Shown: piece by piece, positions 27,010-37,638 of the stretch | Layout: each line of letters starts with the position of its first letter | Position numbering within the stretch: position 1 is the first letter of the stretch | DNA from: Paracoccus haematequi | Lineage (GTDB): Bacteria; Pseudomonadota; Alphaproteobacteria; Rhodobacterales; Rhodobacteraceae | Direction of reading: 5' to 3' | Assembly (NCBI RefSeq): GCF_900631945.1 | Contig: NZ_UZWE01000036.1 | Location: forward strand, 62,001-126,000 | Length of the DNA: 64,000 nucleotides | Position numbers and translations under genes: made by a program | The notes under the pieces: generated by a model | What the model was told of the DNA's origin: nothing | What the model saw: the letters and a program-made list of their open reading frames with translations, nothing else | Databases searched by the model: none

Positions 27010-27336
27010 GGCGGTTCGTCTTTCGTCTGTTCCGGTGGTCCGCGACCGGATAGCCCAAGCCCGCCGGAATCGAAAGGGAAAAGGCTGACGCCCGGCGTTG
27101 CGGCTGCGTCATTGCGGCTGCGGCGGAACCCCAGATCCGCCGCAGCCCCCAGGGACGGCAGTGCGCTGCGCGTCCCCGGTCGGGTGACAAGCCTTGCGGC
27201 GAAGGGTCGGGATGCGTCCCGTCCCCGGCGGCAGGGTGCCAGACCAATCTGAAAATTCGATTAATGCCGGTCGGCGGTCACGAAGCCCGTCGCAGGTTGA
27301 AATGGCATCCGTGAAATGCAGGCGGCTGACCGGGCC
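27010..27336. other. Intergenic region upstream of ahcY
   Basis: About 330 bases without a convincing gene; it must hold the ahcY promoter. An AT-richer patch (TTCGATTAATGC, near 27258) is the most promoter-like part, some 250 bases before the GTG, implying a long leader. The leader holds the 12-bp hairpin listed separately and GC-rich direct repeats (TTGCGGCTGCG, about 27098-27121). I could not fit the sequence to the SAH riboswitch consensus. Confidence 0.5.
27116..27147 (-). promoter_or_regulatory. Strong hairpin in the ahcY leader
   Basis: GGCTGCGGCGGA (27116-27127) is perfectly complementary to 27136-27147, a 12-bp GC-rich stem with an eight-base loop. It lies about 110 bases before the ahcY start. 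No T-run follows on either strand, so it is not a simple terminator. A role in leader folding is inference. Confidence 0.5.
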
Positions 27337-27984
27337 TCAGCGCCGGTGCCGCGACCGCGGGGCCGAGCCGCGGGCGATCCGCTTGACGAAATCCTGAAGC
27401 GCCTGTTCCGCCGCTTCCTGCGGTGTGCGGGCCGGGAACCAGGAATCGGTCCGGCCGTCGACCACCATCTGCGCCAGCCCATAGGCGAAGATGCGCGACG
27501 ACAGGACCAGCATGGGAATATCCTCGCCGTCGCGAAGGCGGCCGGTATCGCGGGCGCGTTCCAGCATCCGCGTCATCAGGTCGACGATGGAATCCAGGTA
27601 ACGGCGCAGTTCCGGCACCTGCGCGGCATTCAGCCTGGGATGTCCGAAGATCATCCGAAACTGGACGCGGTGTTCGGCGGCCCAGCGGATATAGGCTTGG
27701 CCAAGCGCCAGGAACTGCCCCACCGCGTCGTCAGGGTCGATCTTGACGACCGCCCTGGTGCAGGAATCCATCAGCCGCATCAGGGCCTGTTCGGCCACGG
27801 CGAACAACAGGCTTTCATCGTCGGGAAAGATCTTGCGCAGCTTGGCCGGATCGGCGCCGATCCTGATGGCCACCTGGTCCAGGCCGGGACCGCGCCTGCC
27901 AAGGTCGGCCATCAGTTCCAGGGCAGCGACGACGGCCTGACCGTGCAGGCCCAGCCCCTTCATGATGTCGTCGTGCTTGCTCAT
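27337..27984 (-). CDS. TetR/AcrR-family transcriptional regulator
   Basis: A 215-residue protein with a degenerate N-terminal helix-turn-helix (ALELMADLGRRGPGLDQVA, then IRIGADPAKLRKIFPDDESL) and a C-terminal ligand domain holding YIRWAAEHRVQFRMIFG, the pattern of the WHG/TetR_C_33 subgroup. The tail is strongly basic (RIARGSAPRSRHRR). Two in-frame ATGs, 27984 and 28011, are possible; neither has a strong ribosome site. It lies upstream of ahcY on the same strand, with 327 bases between. Its targets are unknown. Confidence 0.8.
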   Translation of the reverse strand: MSKHDDIMKGLGLHGQAVVAALELMADLGRRGPGLDQVAIRIGADPAKLRKIFPDDESLLFAVAEQALMRLMDSCTRAVVKIDPDDAVGQFLALGQAYIRWAAEHRVQFRMIFGHPRLNAAQVPELRRYLDSIVDLMTRMLERARDTGRLRDGEDIPMLVLSSRIFAYGLAQMVVDGRTDSWFPARTPQEAAEQALQDFVKRIARGSAPRSRHRR

Positions 27985-28282
27985 GGTCGAATCCCGTTCG
28001 GCAAGGGTCATGTCAGGACGAACGGGCGAGCTTGACGCGCACCATTCCCCCTCAAGAAGAACCGATCCGATGCTTTATAGTTTCCTGCCGAAGACCGGCA
28101 TGATGTCGAAAATGCGCGGACGGCCCAGGACAATGCCGCCGGGTGGCTGGACGAACCCTTGTGACCGCATACCACGAACATACGCCGACGATCCCGACAT
28201 CAAGGCCATGACCAAGATTATCACGAGGCCGCGCAGCCGCGAACCTCGCTAAAACGACAGCTTGACGCAGGGGAAAGTTGCG
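27985..28282. other. Intergenic region between TetR gene and typA
   Basis: Nearly 300 bases at the 3' end of typA and 5' of the TetR gene. A short plus-strand frame (ATG at 28070, 60 codons, starting MLYSFLPKTGMM) is open but has no good ribosome site and no recognisable similarity, so it is not called. The AT-richer stretch ATGCTTTATAG near 28069 could belong to a promoter. No terminator is evident after typA. Confidence 0.4.
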
Positions 28283-30103
<1,821 letters not shown>

Positions 30104-30194
30104 GAGCGACCTTTGTGATTTGCGGTCGCCCTAAACAATCAGGGGCCGAAACACCAGACGAAATCTGGCCGCGTGGCGCTGCCGGAACGCCACG

Positions 30195-30226
30195 AAAAAA
30201 CCCCGCCACGGCGGCGTGGCGGGGTT
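30195..30226 (-). terminator. Rho-independent terminator after the glycine-rich membrane protein
   Basis: On the minus strand, AACCCCGCCACG pairs with CGTGGCGGGGTT around GCCGC-type loop bases and runs into TTTTTT. It lies 30 bases after the stop of the gene at 30256 and upstream of typA, so it insulates typA. Confidence 0.93.
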
Positions 30227-30255
30227 CGATGGCGTCTGGCGACCGGGGTCGGACC

Positions 30256-31401
30256 TCAGCGGAGGCCGCGATGCAGCCCCGCCCAGATGCGGCCTTCGTC
30301 ACGGTCGCGGCCGCCGCGAATGGCTGCCAGGAAGGCCGCCGCGCCTGCGATCAAGGTCGATGCGGCCAGCAGGAAGGCCGACCATACGGCGGCGCTGCGC
30401 GCAGCCTCGGCCGCGTCGATGGCGGCCTTGCGGGCTTCCTCAAGCCGCTGCGCGGCCTCGTCCTGCAGGCGCTGCGCCTCGGCCTGGGCGGCGTCCAAGG
30501 CTTCCTGCGCCTGGGCCTGAACCTCTTGCAGCCGCTGTTCGGCATCGGCGCGCAGGGTCTGCACCTCGGTCACGGCCTGATCCACGCGGGCCTCGACCTC
30601 GGGCTGGGTCAACTGGGTCCTGGCGACGACGGCGCGGATCAGGTAGTCGCGGTCGTCCTGGGGGAATTCGCCGGTGCGCAAGACGGTGCCGACGATGCCC
30701 GCGATCTCGCTGCGGATCGCCTCGTCCGAATAGGCGTTGGGCGCGGTTTCTTCGGGGCGCAGCAGGCGGTTGGTGATATAGTCCAGGGGATTCTGCTGAA
30801 GCCCCTCGGGCAGCATATCTTGCAGCGTGTCGTTGTTCGCGGCCTGGCTCGCGCCCTGCAAGGCGCCGCCCGCCGCCTGGCCCGCACCGCTGACGACGCC
30901 GCCGGCGACCTGACCAACGCCGCCCACGACTCCGCCCGCCAACTGCCCTGCGCCTTGCAGCGCGCCGCCGACGGCCGACCCGCCCGCCTCGACCACGGTG
31001 CCGGCGGCCGAACCAACGGCGCGGACGCCGCTGGAAACGACCCCGAAGGCCAGGACGGCGCCGACCAGGGTGCCGACGGCCCAGACAGTCAGCCCGTGAA
31101 CGCCGTCTCGGGCGCGGGTCTCATCTGCCGCGATGCCCGAAACCGGGGTGCGCATCCGTCCGGCGACATAGCCGCCCAGGGCATAGGCCGCCACGGTGCT
31201 GAGAAAGGCGAACAGGCCCACCAGGATGCTGGCAAAGGTGCCCAGCCCCTCACCGGGTTCGGCCGAGACCGATCCCAGGCCGATGGCGGCGGTGAATCCG
31301 GTGAAGACGACCAGGGCGCCAGCCGCGATGGCCGCGCCCGACAGGATCGCGGGCCAGTCCATGATGCTGCGCTGCGGGGTTGCGTCGGGAATCATGCTCA
31401 T
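30256..31401 (-). CDS. Glycine-rich, coiled-coil membrane protein (PhnA-like group)
   Basis: A 381-residue protein of a Rhodobacteraceae group often named PhnA-like; the name has no functional support. Order: three N-terminal membrane helices (AAIAAGALVVFTGFTAAIGL, then LVGLFAFLSTVAAYALGGYV, then VGTLVGAVLAFGVVSSGV), then a Gly/Ala repeat zone (AGGVVGGVGQ, VAGGVVSGAGQ and similar, about residues 150-190). A helical domain follows, then an apolipoprotein-like coiled coil rich in Ala, Gln and Glu (about 290-350), and a last membrane helix. The glycine zone resembles proteins that fold into the membrane. The ATG at 31401 is chosen because the family begins MSMIPDA; upstream codons are open but not conserved-looking. 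It is followed by a strong terminator. Confidence 0.7.
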   Translation of the reverse strand: MSMIPDATPQRSIMDWPAILSGAAIAAGALVVFTGFTAAIGLGSVSAEPGEGLGTFASILVGLFAFLSTVAAYALGGYVAGRMRTPVSGIAADETRARDGVHGLTVWAVGTLVGAVLAFGVVSSGVRAVGSAAGTVVEAGGSAVGGALQGAGQLAGGVVGGVGQVAGGVVSGAGQAAGGALQGASQAANNDTLQDMLPEGLQQNPLDYITNRLLRPEETAPNAYSDEAIRSEIAGIVGTVLRTGEFPQDDRDYLIRAVVARTQLTQPEVEARVDQAVTEVQTLRADAEQRLQEVQAQAQEALDAAQAEAQRLQDEAAQRLEEARKAAIDAAEAARSAAVWSAFLLAASTLIAGAAAFLAAIRGGRDRDEGRIWAGLHRGLR

Positions 31402-31430
31402 GTCGTTCAGCCTTTCATCGGGGGCGCGCC

Positions 31431-31505
31431 TTAGCGAAGGCCCAGGAAGGACAGGATGAACAGGACGACGACCACCAGGCCGACGATATAGATGATGGAA
31501 TTCAT
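31431..31505 (-). CDS. 24-residue small membrane protein
   Basis: MNSIIYIVGLVVVVLFILSF followed by LGLR: a single hydrophobic helix ending in Leu-Arg. GGAG lies eight bases before the ATG. Near-identical short peptides occur in Rhodobacteraceae as hypothetical proteins, to my knowledge. It is 29 bases upstream of the glycine-rich membrane protein gene on the same strand, so the two are probably cotranscribed and may work together in the membrane. Confidence 0.65.
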   Translation of the reverse strand: MNSIIYIVGLVVVVLFILSFLGLR

Positions 31506-31611
31506 GGGTTGTCTCCGCTGTTGACCAGGCGCGCCAGGGAACGGTTTTTCCGAACGGCGTCATGGCGATAACGCGGCCCAGGAACCCCGGTTCCCTTCCG
31601 GGGCGATCCTG

Positions 31612-32373
31612 TCAGGCAGGCGGGCGCGGCAGCCAGCCCAGCCCCTTGGTCGTCAGCCCGGCGGGATTGTATTCCGCGCTGACCCAGCCCTTGTAGGCGG
31701 ACTGGTCGAGCGCGGCGAAGAACGCCGGATAGTCGATCATCCCGCCCGTGGGTTCGTGGCGACCCGGAACGCCCGCGATCTGGACATGGCGGGCGATGCC
31801 CGCGTGTTTGCGCCAGACGGCCATCGCGTCCCCGGTGATCATCTGCGCGTGATAGGCGTCGAATTGCAGTCCCAGGTTCGGCGCGTCGACCTGTTCGATC
31901 AGGTCGGCGGCCAGATCGAAATCGCCCAGGAAATAGCCAGGCTGGTCCACGGGGTTCAGCGGCTCGATCGTCAGGCTGACATGGGGCGCGCGCCCGGTCG
32001 CCCAGGACAGGTTTCGCAGGAAGGTGTCGCGCGCCTCCTCGCCCTGGGCATAGCCCGCCATGATGTGGATATGGCGCGCCCGCAACGCCTCGGCAAAGCG
32101 CAGGGCGCGGTCGAAGTCGCTGCGGAAACGGTCCTCCAGCCCCGGTTCGGCGGCGAAGCCGCGCGGGCCGCCCGCCCAGTTGGGCGGGGGCGTGTTCATC
32201 AGCACGAAGTCCAGCCCGGCGGCGATGGCCGCGCGGGACAGATCGCGGGGCGGAATGTCATAGGGAAACAGGATCTCGACCCCTTCGAAGCCGGCATCGG
32301 CGGCGGCGGCGAATCGGTCCAGCATCGGCAGTTCGGTGAACAGCATCGTCAGATTGGCGGCAAAGCGGGGCAT
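31612..32373 (-). CDS. hyi: Hydroxypyruvate isomerase-like TIM-barrel protein
   Basis: A 253-residue xylose-isomerase-like TIM barrel close to Hyi/OtnI, which interconverts hydroxypyruvate and tartronate semialdehyde or related sugars. It begins MPRFAANLTMLFTELPMLDR, then GFEGVEILFPYD. Metal-site acids sit in LTIEPLNPVDQPGYFLG, LQFDAYHAQMITGD and VSAEYNPAG, with His in ARHVQIAGVPGRHEPTGG. Exact substrate is uncertain. Its ATG overlaps the DUF1285 stop by one base, so the two genes form an operon. Confidence 0.85.
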   Translation of the reverse strand: MPRFAANLTMLFTELPMLDRFAAAADAGFEGVEILFPYDIPPRDLSRAAIAAGLDFVLMNTPPPNWAGGPRGFAAEPGLEDRFRSDFDRALRFAEALRARHIHIMAGYAQGEEARDTFLRNLSWATGRAPHVSLTIEPLNPVDQPGYFLGDFDLAADLIEQVDAPNLGLQFDAYHAQMITGDAMAVWRKHAGIARHVQIAGVPGRHEPTGGMIDYPAFFAALDQSAYKGWVSAEYNPAGLTTKGLGWLPRPPA

Positions 32374-32915
32374 CAAGGCTCCAACGAAAAGAAGGCCCCG
32401 CCCGAGCGGATGCCGCTGCGGCCCGCATCCTCGGTCGCGGCGGCGGCAAGGCGGTAGAAGGTCTTGCGGTCGATCAGCGCATCCAGCCCGGCGCGGACAT
32501 GGACATAGGGGCGCGGCGCGTCGGCCGTGCCGCGTAGGGCGATGGGGTGGTCCGGTCCCGCCGTCACCCGGTCGCCGACATTGGTGACGAAGGTCACGGC
32601 GTCGGGAAGGATGTCGGCGTCCACCGCGACGAAGGGCGCGTCCACCACGCGGATGCCGACCTTTTCCACGGGCGTGACCAGGAAGAAGCGGTCCCCCTCG
32701 CGCTTCAGGATCGTGGAAAACAGCCGCACCATCGCCGGGCGGCCGATGGGCGTGCCCTGATAGAACCAGGTGCCGTCCGCCCGGATCTCCATGTCCAGGT
32801 CGCCGCAGAAGGGCGGATCCCACAGATGCACCGGCGGCAGCCCGCCCCCGGACGCCTTGCTGGCGGCTGCGGCGATGCCCTCGGCGCTCACAGCTTTGTC
32901 ACCGCGATCTGCCAT
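32373..32915 (-). CDS. DUF1285 protein
   Basis: A 180-residue protein of the DUF1285 family, known structurally as a two-domain beta protein without assigned function. Typical features are LPPVHLWDPPFCGDLDMEI, then GTWFYQGTPIGRPAMVRLFS and VDAPFVAVD. No signal peptide or membrane helix is seen. It is divergent from the MoxR cassette; in many alphaproteobacteria DUF1285 lies next to moxR, which suggests a linked role. It is coupled to hyi downstream. Confidence 0.87.
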   Translation of the reverse strand: MADRGDKAVSAEGIAAAASKASGGGLPPVHLWDPPFCGDLDMEIRADGTWFYQGTPIGRPAMVRLFSTILKREGDRFFLVTPVEKVGIRVVDAPFVAVDADILPDAVTFVTNVGDRVTAGPDHPIALRGTADAPRPYVHVRAGLDALIDRKTFYRLAAAATEDAGRSGIRSGGAFFSLEP

Positions 32916-32979
32916 TCGCTATAGTCGCCTTTCCGATATCCTCTTATGGTCCGATGTAGAGCAGTCGGGGAACATTGTC

Positions 32980-33987
<1,008 letters not shown>

Positions 33988-33994
33988 GGGCGTC

Positions 33995-34891
33995 TTGAAC
34001 CGATCCGCCACCGATCTGGACGCCCATCGACGCGCCGCCGGCCTGCGGTCGGGGGCGCAGGCGGCCAGTGGCCATCTGCCGGCGCTGATCCTGTCGGCGG
34101 AACGGCTGGCGGCGATGATCGCGCCGGGCGCCCACGGCCTGCGCCGCAGCGGACCGGGCGAGGATTTCTGGCAATACCGCCCCGCCAGCCAGGGCGACAG
34201 CGCCCGTGCCATCGACTGGCGCCGTTCGGCCCGGTCCGACGCGCAATTCGTCCGCGACCGCGAAGCACAGACCGCGCAGGCGGCGGGGCTGTGGATCTCG
34301 GCCGGGCAGGGGATGGGATATTCGGGCGGGCCGGACCGCCCCGCCAAGGCCGACCGCGCGCGTCTGCTGGCGCTGGCGCTGGCGATGGTGCTGCTGCGCG
34401 GAGGCGAAAAGGTGGGCCTGCTGGGCCAGCCCGCCCGCGCGGGCCGGGTGCAGGCCGACCGGCTGGCCGAACAGATCGCCCTGGCCCCGCTGAAGGACGG
34501 CGACAATGATGCGCCGACCCCCGACATGCTGCGCCCCAACCAGCGGCTGGTGATCCTGTCGGATTTCCTGGACGATCCCGCCTGGGTGGACGCGCTGCTG
34601 TCCCGTGCGACCGGCATCGGCGTGACGGGCGTGCTGATGCAGGTGCTGGACCCGGACGAGGAAGGCTTTCCCTGGACCGGCGCGGTCCTGTTCCGCTCGC
34701 TGTCGGGCGCCACGCATCACGACAGCCGCGACGCGGCCGGGCTGCGGGACGCCTATCTGGCGCGGCTGGCCGAACGTCGAGACCGGCTGCGCCAGCGGGC
34801 CTTGGATGCGGGCTGGCATTTCGGCCACCATACCACGGACCAATCGCCCGCCGTGGCGTTAAGCTGGTTTTATCAGGTGCTTGCGGGCTGA
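33995..34891 (+). CDS. DUF58 protein, MoxR partner
   Basis: A 298-residue DUF58 protein. The hallmark is GPGEDFWQYRPASQGDSARA followed by IDWRRSARSDAQFVRDREA, the variant of the conserved RxYxxGDxxRxIDWxxSAR motif. A von Willebrand-like region follows (RLVILSDFLDDPAWVDALL). DUF58 proteins pair with MoxR ATPases as substrate adaptors. Start is taken as TTG at 33995 after GAGGG, eight bases past the moxR stop; the nearby ATG at 33985 is out of frame and stops at once. Its stop overlaps the next ATG by one base. Confidence 0.88.
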   Translation: MNRSATDLDAHRRAAGLRSGAQAASGHLPALILSAERLAAMIAPGAHGLRRSGPGEDFWQYRPASQGDSARAIDWRRSARSDAQFVRDREAQTAQAAGLWISAGQGMGYSGGPDRPAKADRARLLALALAMVLLRGGEKVGLLGQPARAGRVQADRLAEQIALAPLKDGDNDAPTPDMLRPNQRLVILSDFLDDPAWVDALLSRATGIGVTGVLMQVLDPDEEGFPWTGAVLFRSLSGATHHDSRDAAGLRDAYLARLAERRDRLRQRALDAGWHFGHHTTDQSPAVALSWFYQVLAG

Positions 34892-37638
34892 TGCTGATGC
34901 TTGGTCCCATAGGATTCGCGGCGCCCTGGGTGCTGACGGCGCTGGTCGCGCTGCCGGTGCTGTGGGTGATCCTGCGGGCCATGCCGCCCGCGCCGCGGCA
35001 GGTGGCCTTTCCCGGCGTCGCGCTGCTGCGGGGGCTGGTGGACCGGGTGCCCATCGCCCGGCGCACGCCGTGGTGGCTGCTTCTGCTGCGCCTGGCCGCC
35101 GTGGCCGCGATGATCCTGGCCTTCGCCGGTCCAAGCTGGAAACCTGTCGTCGCCTCGGGCCAGACCGGGCCGCTGCTGGTGATCCTGGACGCGGGCTGGT
35201 CCGCCGCCCCCGACTGGCCCGCCCGGCTGACCCGCGCCGAATCGGCGCTGTCTGACGCCGCCGCCGAAGGCCGCCCCGCCGCGCTGCTGCTGGCCGATGG
35301 ACGCGCTGCGGGCGCCTTGGCCTTCGCCCCCGCCGACCGCCTTCTGGCGGGGCTGCGCGCCGCCCAGCCCGTGCCTTGGGAAACGACCTTGCCAAAGGAT
35401 CCGGCCGCGATTCTGGCTGACGCCCCCCAGGGGCGGCTGGCGACGCTGTGGATCAGCGACGGGCTGGACCATCCCGACCGCGCCGCCTGGCTGTCAGCGC
35501 TGACGGATCGCGGGGCGGTGACGGTGGTTCCACCCGCCCGCGCTGTGCGCGCGCTGTCGCTGCACGCGGGCGACACGCCCTCGCTGACGCTGGCCTCCAC
35601 CGACGATGGCGCACCCGCGATCCTTGCCATCGGCCCCGATCCCCAAGGCGTCGAACGAGAGCTGGCCCGGCTGGCCCCCGGCGATGCCGCCGCCGCCGCC
35701 GGGATCGCCACCCGGCCCGTCGCCATCGACCTGCCGCCCGAGCTGCGCAACCGCATCACCCGCTTCCAGGTCGAGGGCGAGGCCCATGCAGGCGCCGTGG
35801 TCCTGGCCGACGACCGCGTGAAGCGCCGCAAGGTCGGGCTGGTGGGCGACGCCGACCGCCAGGCCGAGGGGCAGGAGCTTCTGTCCCAACTGCACTATCT
35901 GCGCCAGGCGCTGGCCCCGACGACCGATCTGGTCGAGGGCGGGCTGGGCGACGTTCTGGACAGCGCGCCCGATGTGATCGTGCTGGCCGATCAGGTCGAT
36001 CTGGCCGAAACGGGCGATCTGACCGCCTGGGTCCAGGATGGCGGGCTGCTGATCCGCTTTGCCGGGCCGCGCATGGCCGCATACGACGGGTTGCAGGACG
36101 AACCGCTGATTCCGGTCGCGCTGCGGCAGGGCGGGCGCGACATCGGCGGGGCGCTGTCCTGGGGCGATCCGCGCGCCATCCTGCCCTTTGCGGCGGACGG
36201 TGTTTTCGCGGGGCTGACCCCGCCCGATGACGTGGCGATCCGCGCGCAACTGATGGCCCAGCCGGCGCCCGATCTGGCCGAAAAGACTTTGGCCTCGTTG
36301 TCGGACAACACGCCGCTGGTAACACGTGCCCGGACGGGGCAGGGACAGGTGGTGCTGTTCCATGTCACCGCCAATGCGGAATGGTCGAACCTGCCGATCT
36401 CGGGCCTGTTCGTGCAGATGCTGGATCGGTTGGTCCAGACTGCCCGCGTCTCGCCCGCCCAGGCGCAGGCGGACGGCCGCGACCAGCCTTTCTGGACGCC
36501 GGAAACCGTGCTGGACGGCTTCGGCCGTGCCGCGCCTGCCGAAGGGATGGCCCCGGTTCCGGCCGCCGATCTGGCGCTTGGCCCTGCCCCCGAACGGCCT
36601 GCGGGCATCTATGCGGCAGGCGACCGGCGGGTGGCGCTGAATGCGGGCGGGCCTCTGGCCCTGGCCCACTGGCCGGGCGCCACGGTCGAGGCTGTGGGCC
36701 GGACCGGGGGGCGCGATCTGACGGGGCTGCTTCTGGCCCTGACGGCGCTGATTCTGGCGGCGGATGCGTTGGGATCGGCCATGATCGCGCGCGGCGGCAG
36801 GGTGGCCGCGGCGGTCCTGCTGGCGCTGCTGATCCAGCCCGCGCCCTCGGCCAAGGCGCAGGATCCCAGCCCCGAACTGGCCCGCGCCGCGAACGAGGTC
36901 GCGCTGGCCTATGTCGTGACCGGCGACGACCGGATCGATGAAGCCTCGCGGCAGGGGCTGCGCGGTTTGTCGATGGTGCTGGCGCAGCGCACCTCGGTCG
37001 AGCCGGGCGAGCCTGTCGCCATCGACCTGGATGCCGACGACCTGTCGGTGCTGACCTTCCTTTACTGGCCGATCACCGACACGCAGGCGCCGCCCTCGCC
37101 CCAGGCCTATGTTCGGCTGAACCATTTCATGCGTTCGGGCGGGATGATCCTGTTCGACACGCGCGACGGCGACGTGACCGGCGTCGGCGGGCCGGATATG
37201 TCTGGGGCCTTGCAGGCGCTGGCCTCGCCGCTGGAAATCCCGCCCTTGTCGCCGGTCCCCGAGGATCACGTCCTGACCCGCAGCTTCTATCTGCTGGCCG
37301 ATTTTCCGGGCCGCTGGCAGGGCAATCCCGTCTGGCTGGAAGCCCCGCCCGCCGGGGCCGAGGCGGCCGAGGGCATGCCCTTCCGGCAGTTGAACGATGG
37401 CGTCAGCCCGGTGGTGATCGGCGGCAACAGCTGGGCCGAGGCCTGGGCCGTGGACGACAACGGCTTTCCCGCCTATCCCATCGGGCGCGGCTGGGAGGGA
37501 GAGCAGCAGCGCGAGATGGCCTTTAGATTTGGCGTGAACTTGCTGATGTATGTCCTTACAGGCAATTACAAATCCGATCAGGTCCATGTGCCTGCCCTGC
37601 TGGACCGGATGCGGGTCGAGGAGACCCTGGGCCCGTGA
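34891..37638 (+). CDS. BatA-like/DUF4159 membrane protein
   Basis: A 915-residue membrane protein. Residues 1-80 are the aerotolerance-regulator N-terminal (BatA) module with two helices and PPAPRQVAFPGVALLRGL. A von Willebrand-like region and a Rossmann-like glutamine-amidotransferase-type fold follow, then membrane helices near residues 610-650 (LLLALTALILAADALG, VAAAVLLALLIQP). The last part (about 655-915) is DUF4159: LTFLYWPITD, GGMILFDTRDGDVTG, VLTRSFYLLADFPGRW. Both flanks overlap neighbours by 1-4 bases. Its role with MoxR is inferred to be envelope assembly or stress. Confidence 0.85.
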   Translation: MLMLGPIGFAAPWVLTALVALPVLWVILRAMPPAPRQVAFPGVALLRGLVDRVPIARRTPWWLLLLRLAAVAAMILAFAGPSWKPVVASGQTGPLLVILDAGWSAAPDWPARLTRAESALSDAAAEGRPAALLLADGRAAGALAFAPADRLLAGLRAAQPVPWETTLPKDPAAILADAPQGRLATLWISDGLDHPDRAAWLSALTDRGAVTVVPPARAVRALSLHAGDTPSLTLASTDDGAPAILAIGPDPQGVERELARLAPGDAAAAAGIATRPVAIDLPPELRNRITRFQVEGEAHAGAVVLADDRVKRRKVGLVGDADRQAEGQELLSQLHYLRQALAPTTDLVEGGLGDVLDSAPDVIVLADQVDLAETGDLTAWVQDGGLLIRFAGPRMAAYDGLQDEPLIPVALRQGGRDIGGALSWGDPRAILPFAADGVFAGLTPPDDVAIRAQLMAQPAPDLAEKTLASLSDNTPLVTRARTGQGQVVLFHVTANAEWSNLPISGLFVQMLDRLVQTARVSPAQAQADGRDQPFWTPETVLDGFGRAAPAEGMAPVPAADLALGPAPERPAGIYAAGDRRVALNAGGPLALAHWPGATVEAVGRTGGRDLTGLLLALTALILAADALGSAMIARGGRVAAAVLLALLIQPAPSAKAQDPSPELARAANEVALAYVVTGDDRIDEASRQGLRGLSMVLAQRTSVEPGEPVAIDLDADDLSVLTFLYWPITDTQAPPSPQAYVRLNHFMRSGGMILFDTRDGDVTGVGGPDMSGALQALASPLEIPPLSPVPEDHVLTRSFYLLADFPGRWQGNPVWLEAPPAGAEAAEGMPFRQLNDGVSPVVIGGNSWAEAWAVDDNGFPAYPIGRGWEGEQQREMAFRFGVNLLMYVLTGNYKSDQVHVPALLDRMRVEETLGP

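Noticed and set aside
27010..27140. SAH riboswitch before ahcY
   Set aside because: Expected by gene context, but the conserved core could not be located by eye; only generic GC hairpins are present. A covariance search would settle it.
28070..28252. 60-codon ORF between the TetR gene and typA
   Set aside because: No good ribosome site, no recognisable similarity, proline/arginine-rich composition expected from chance in this GC range.
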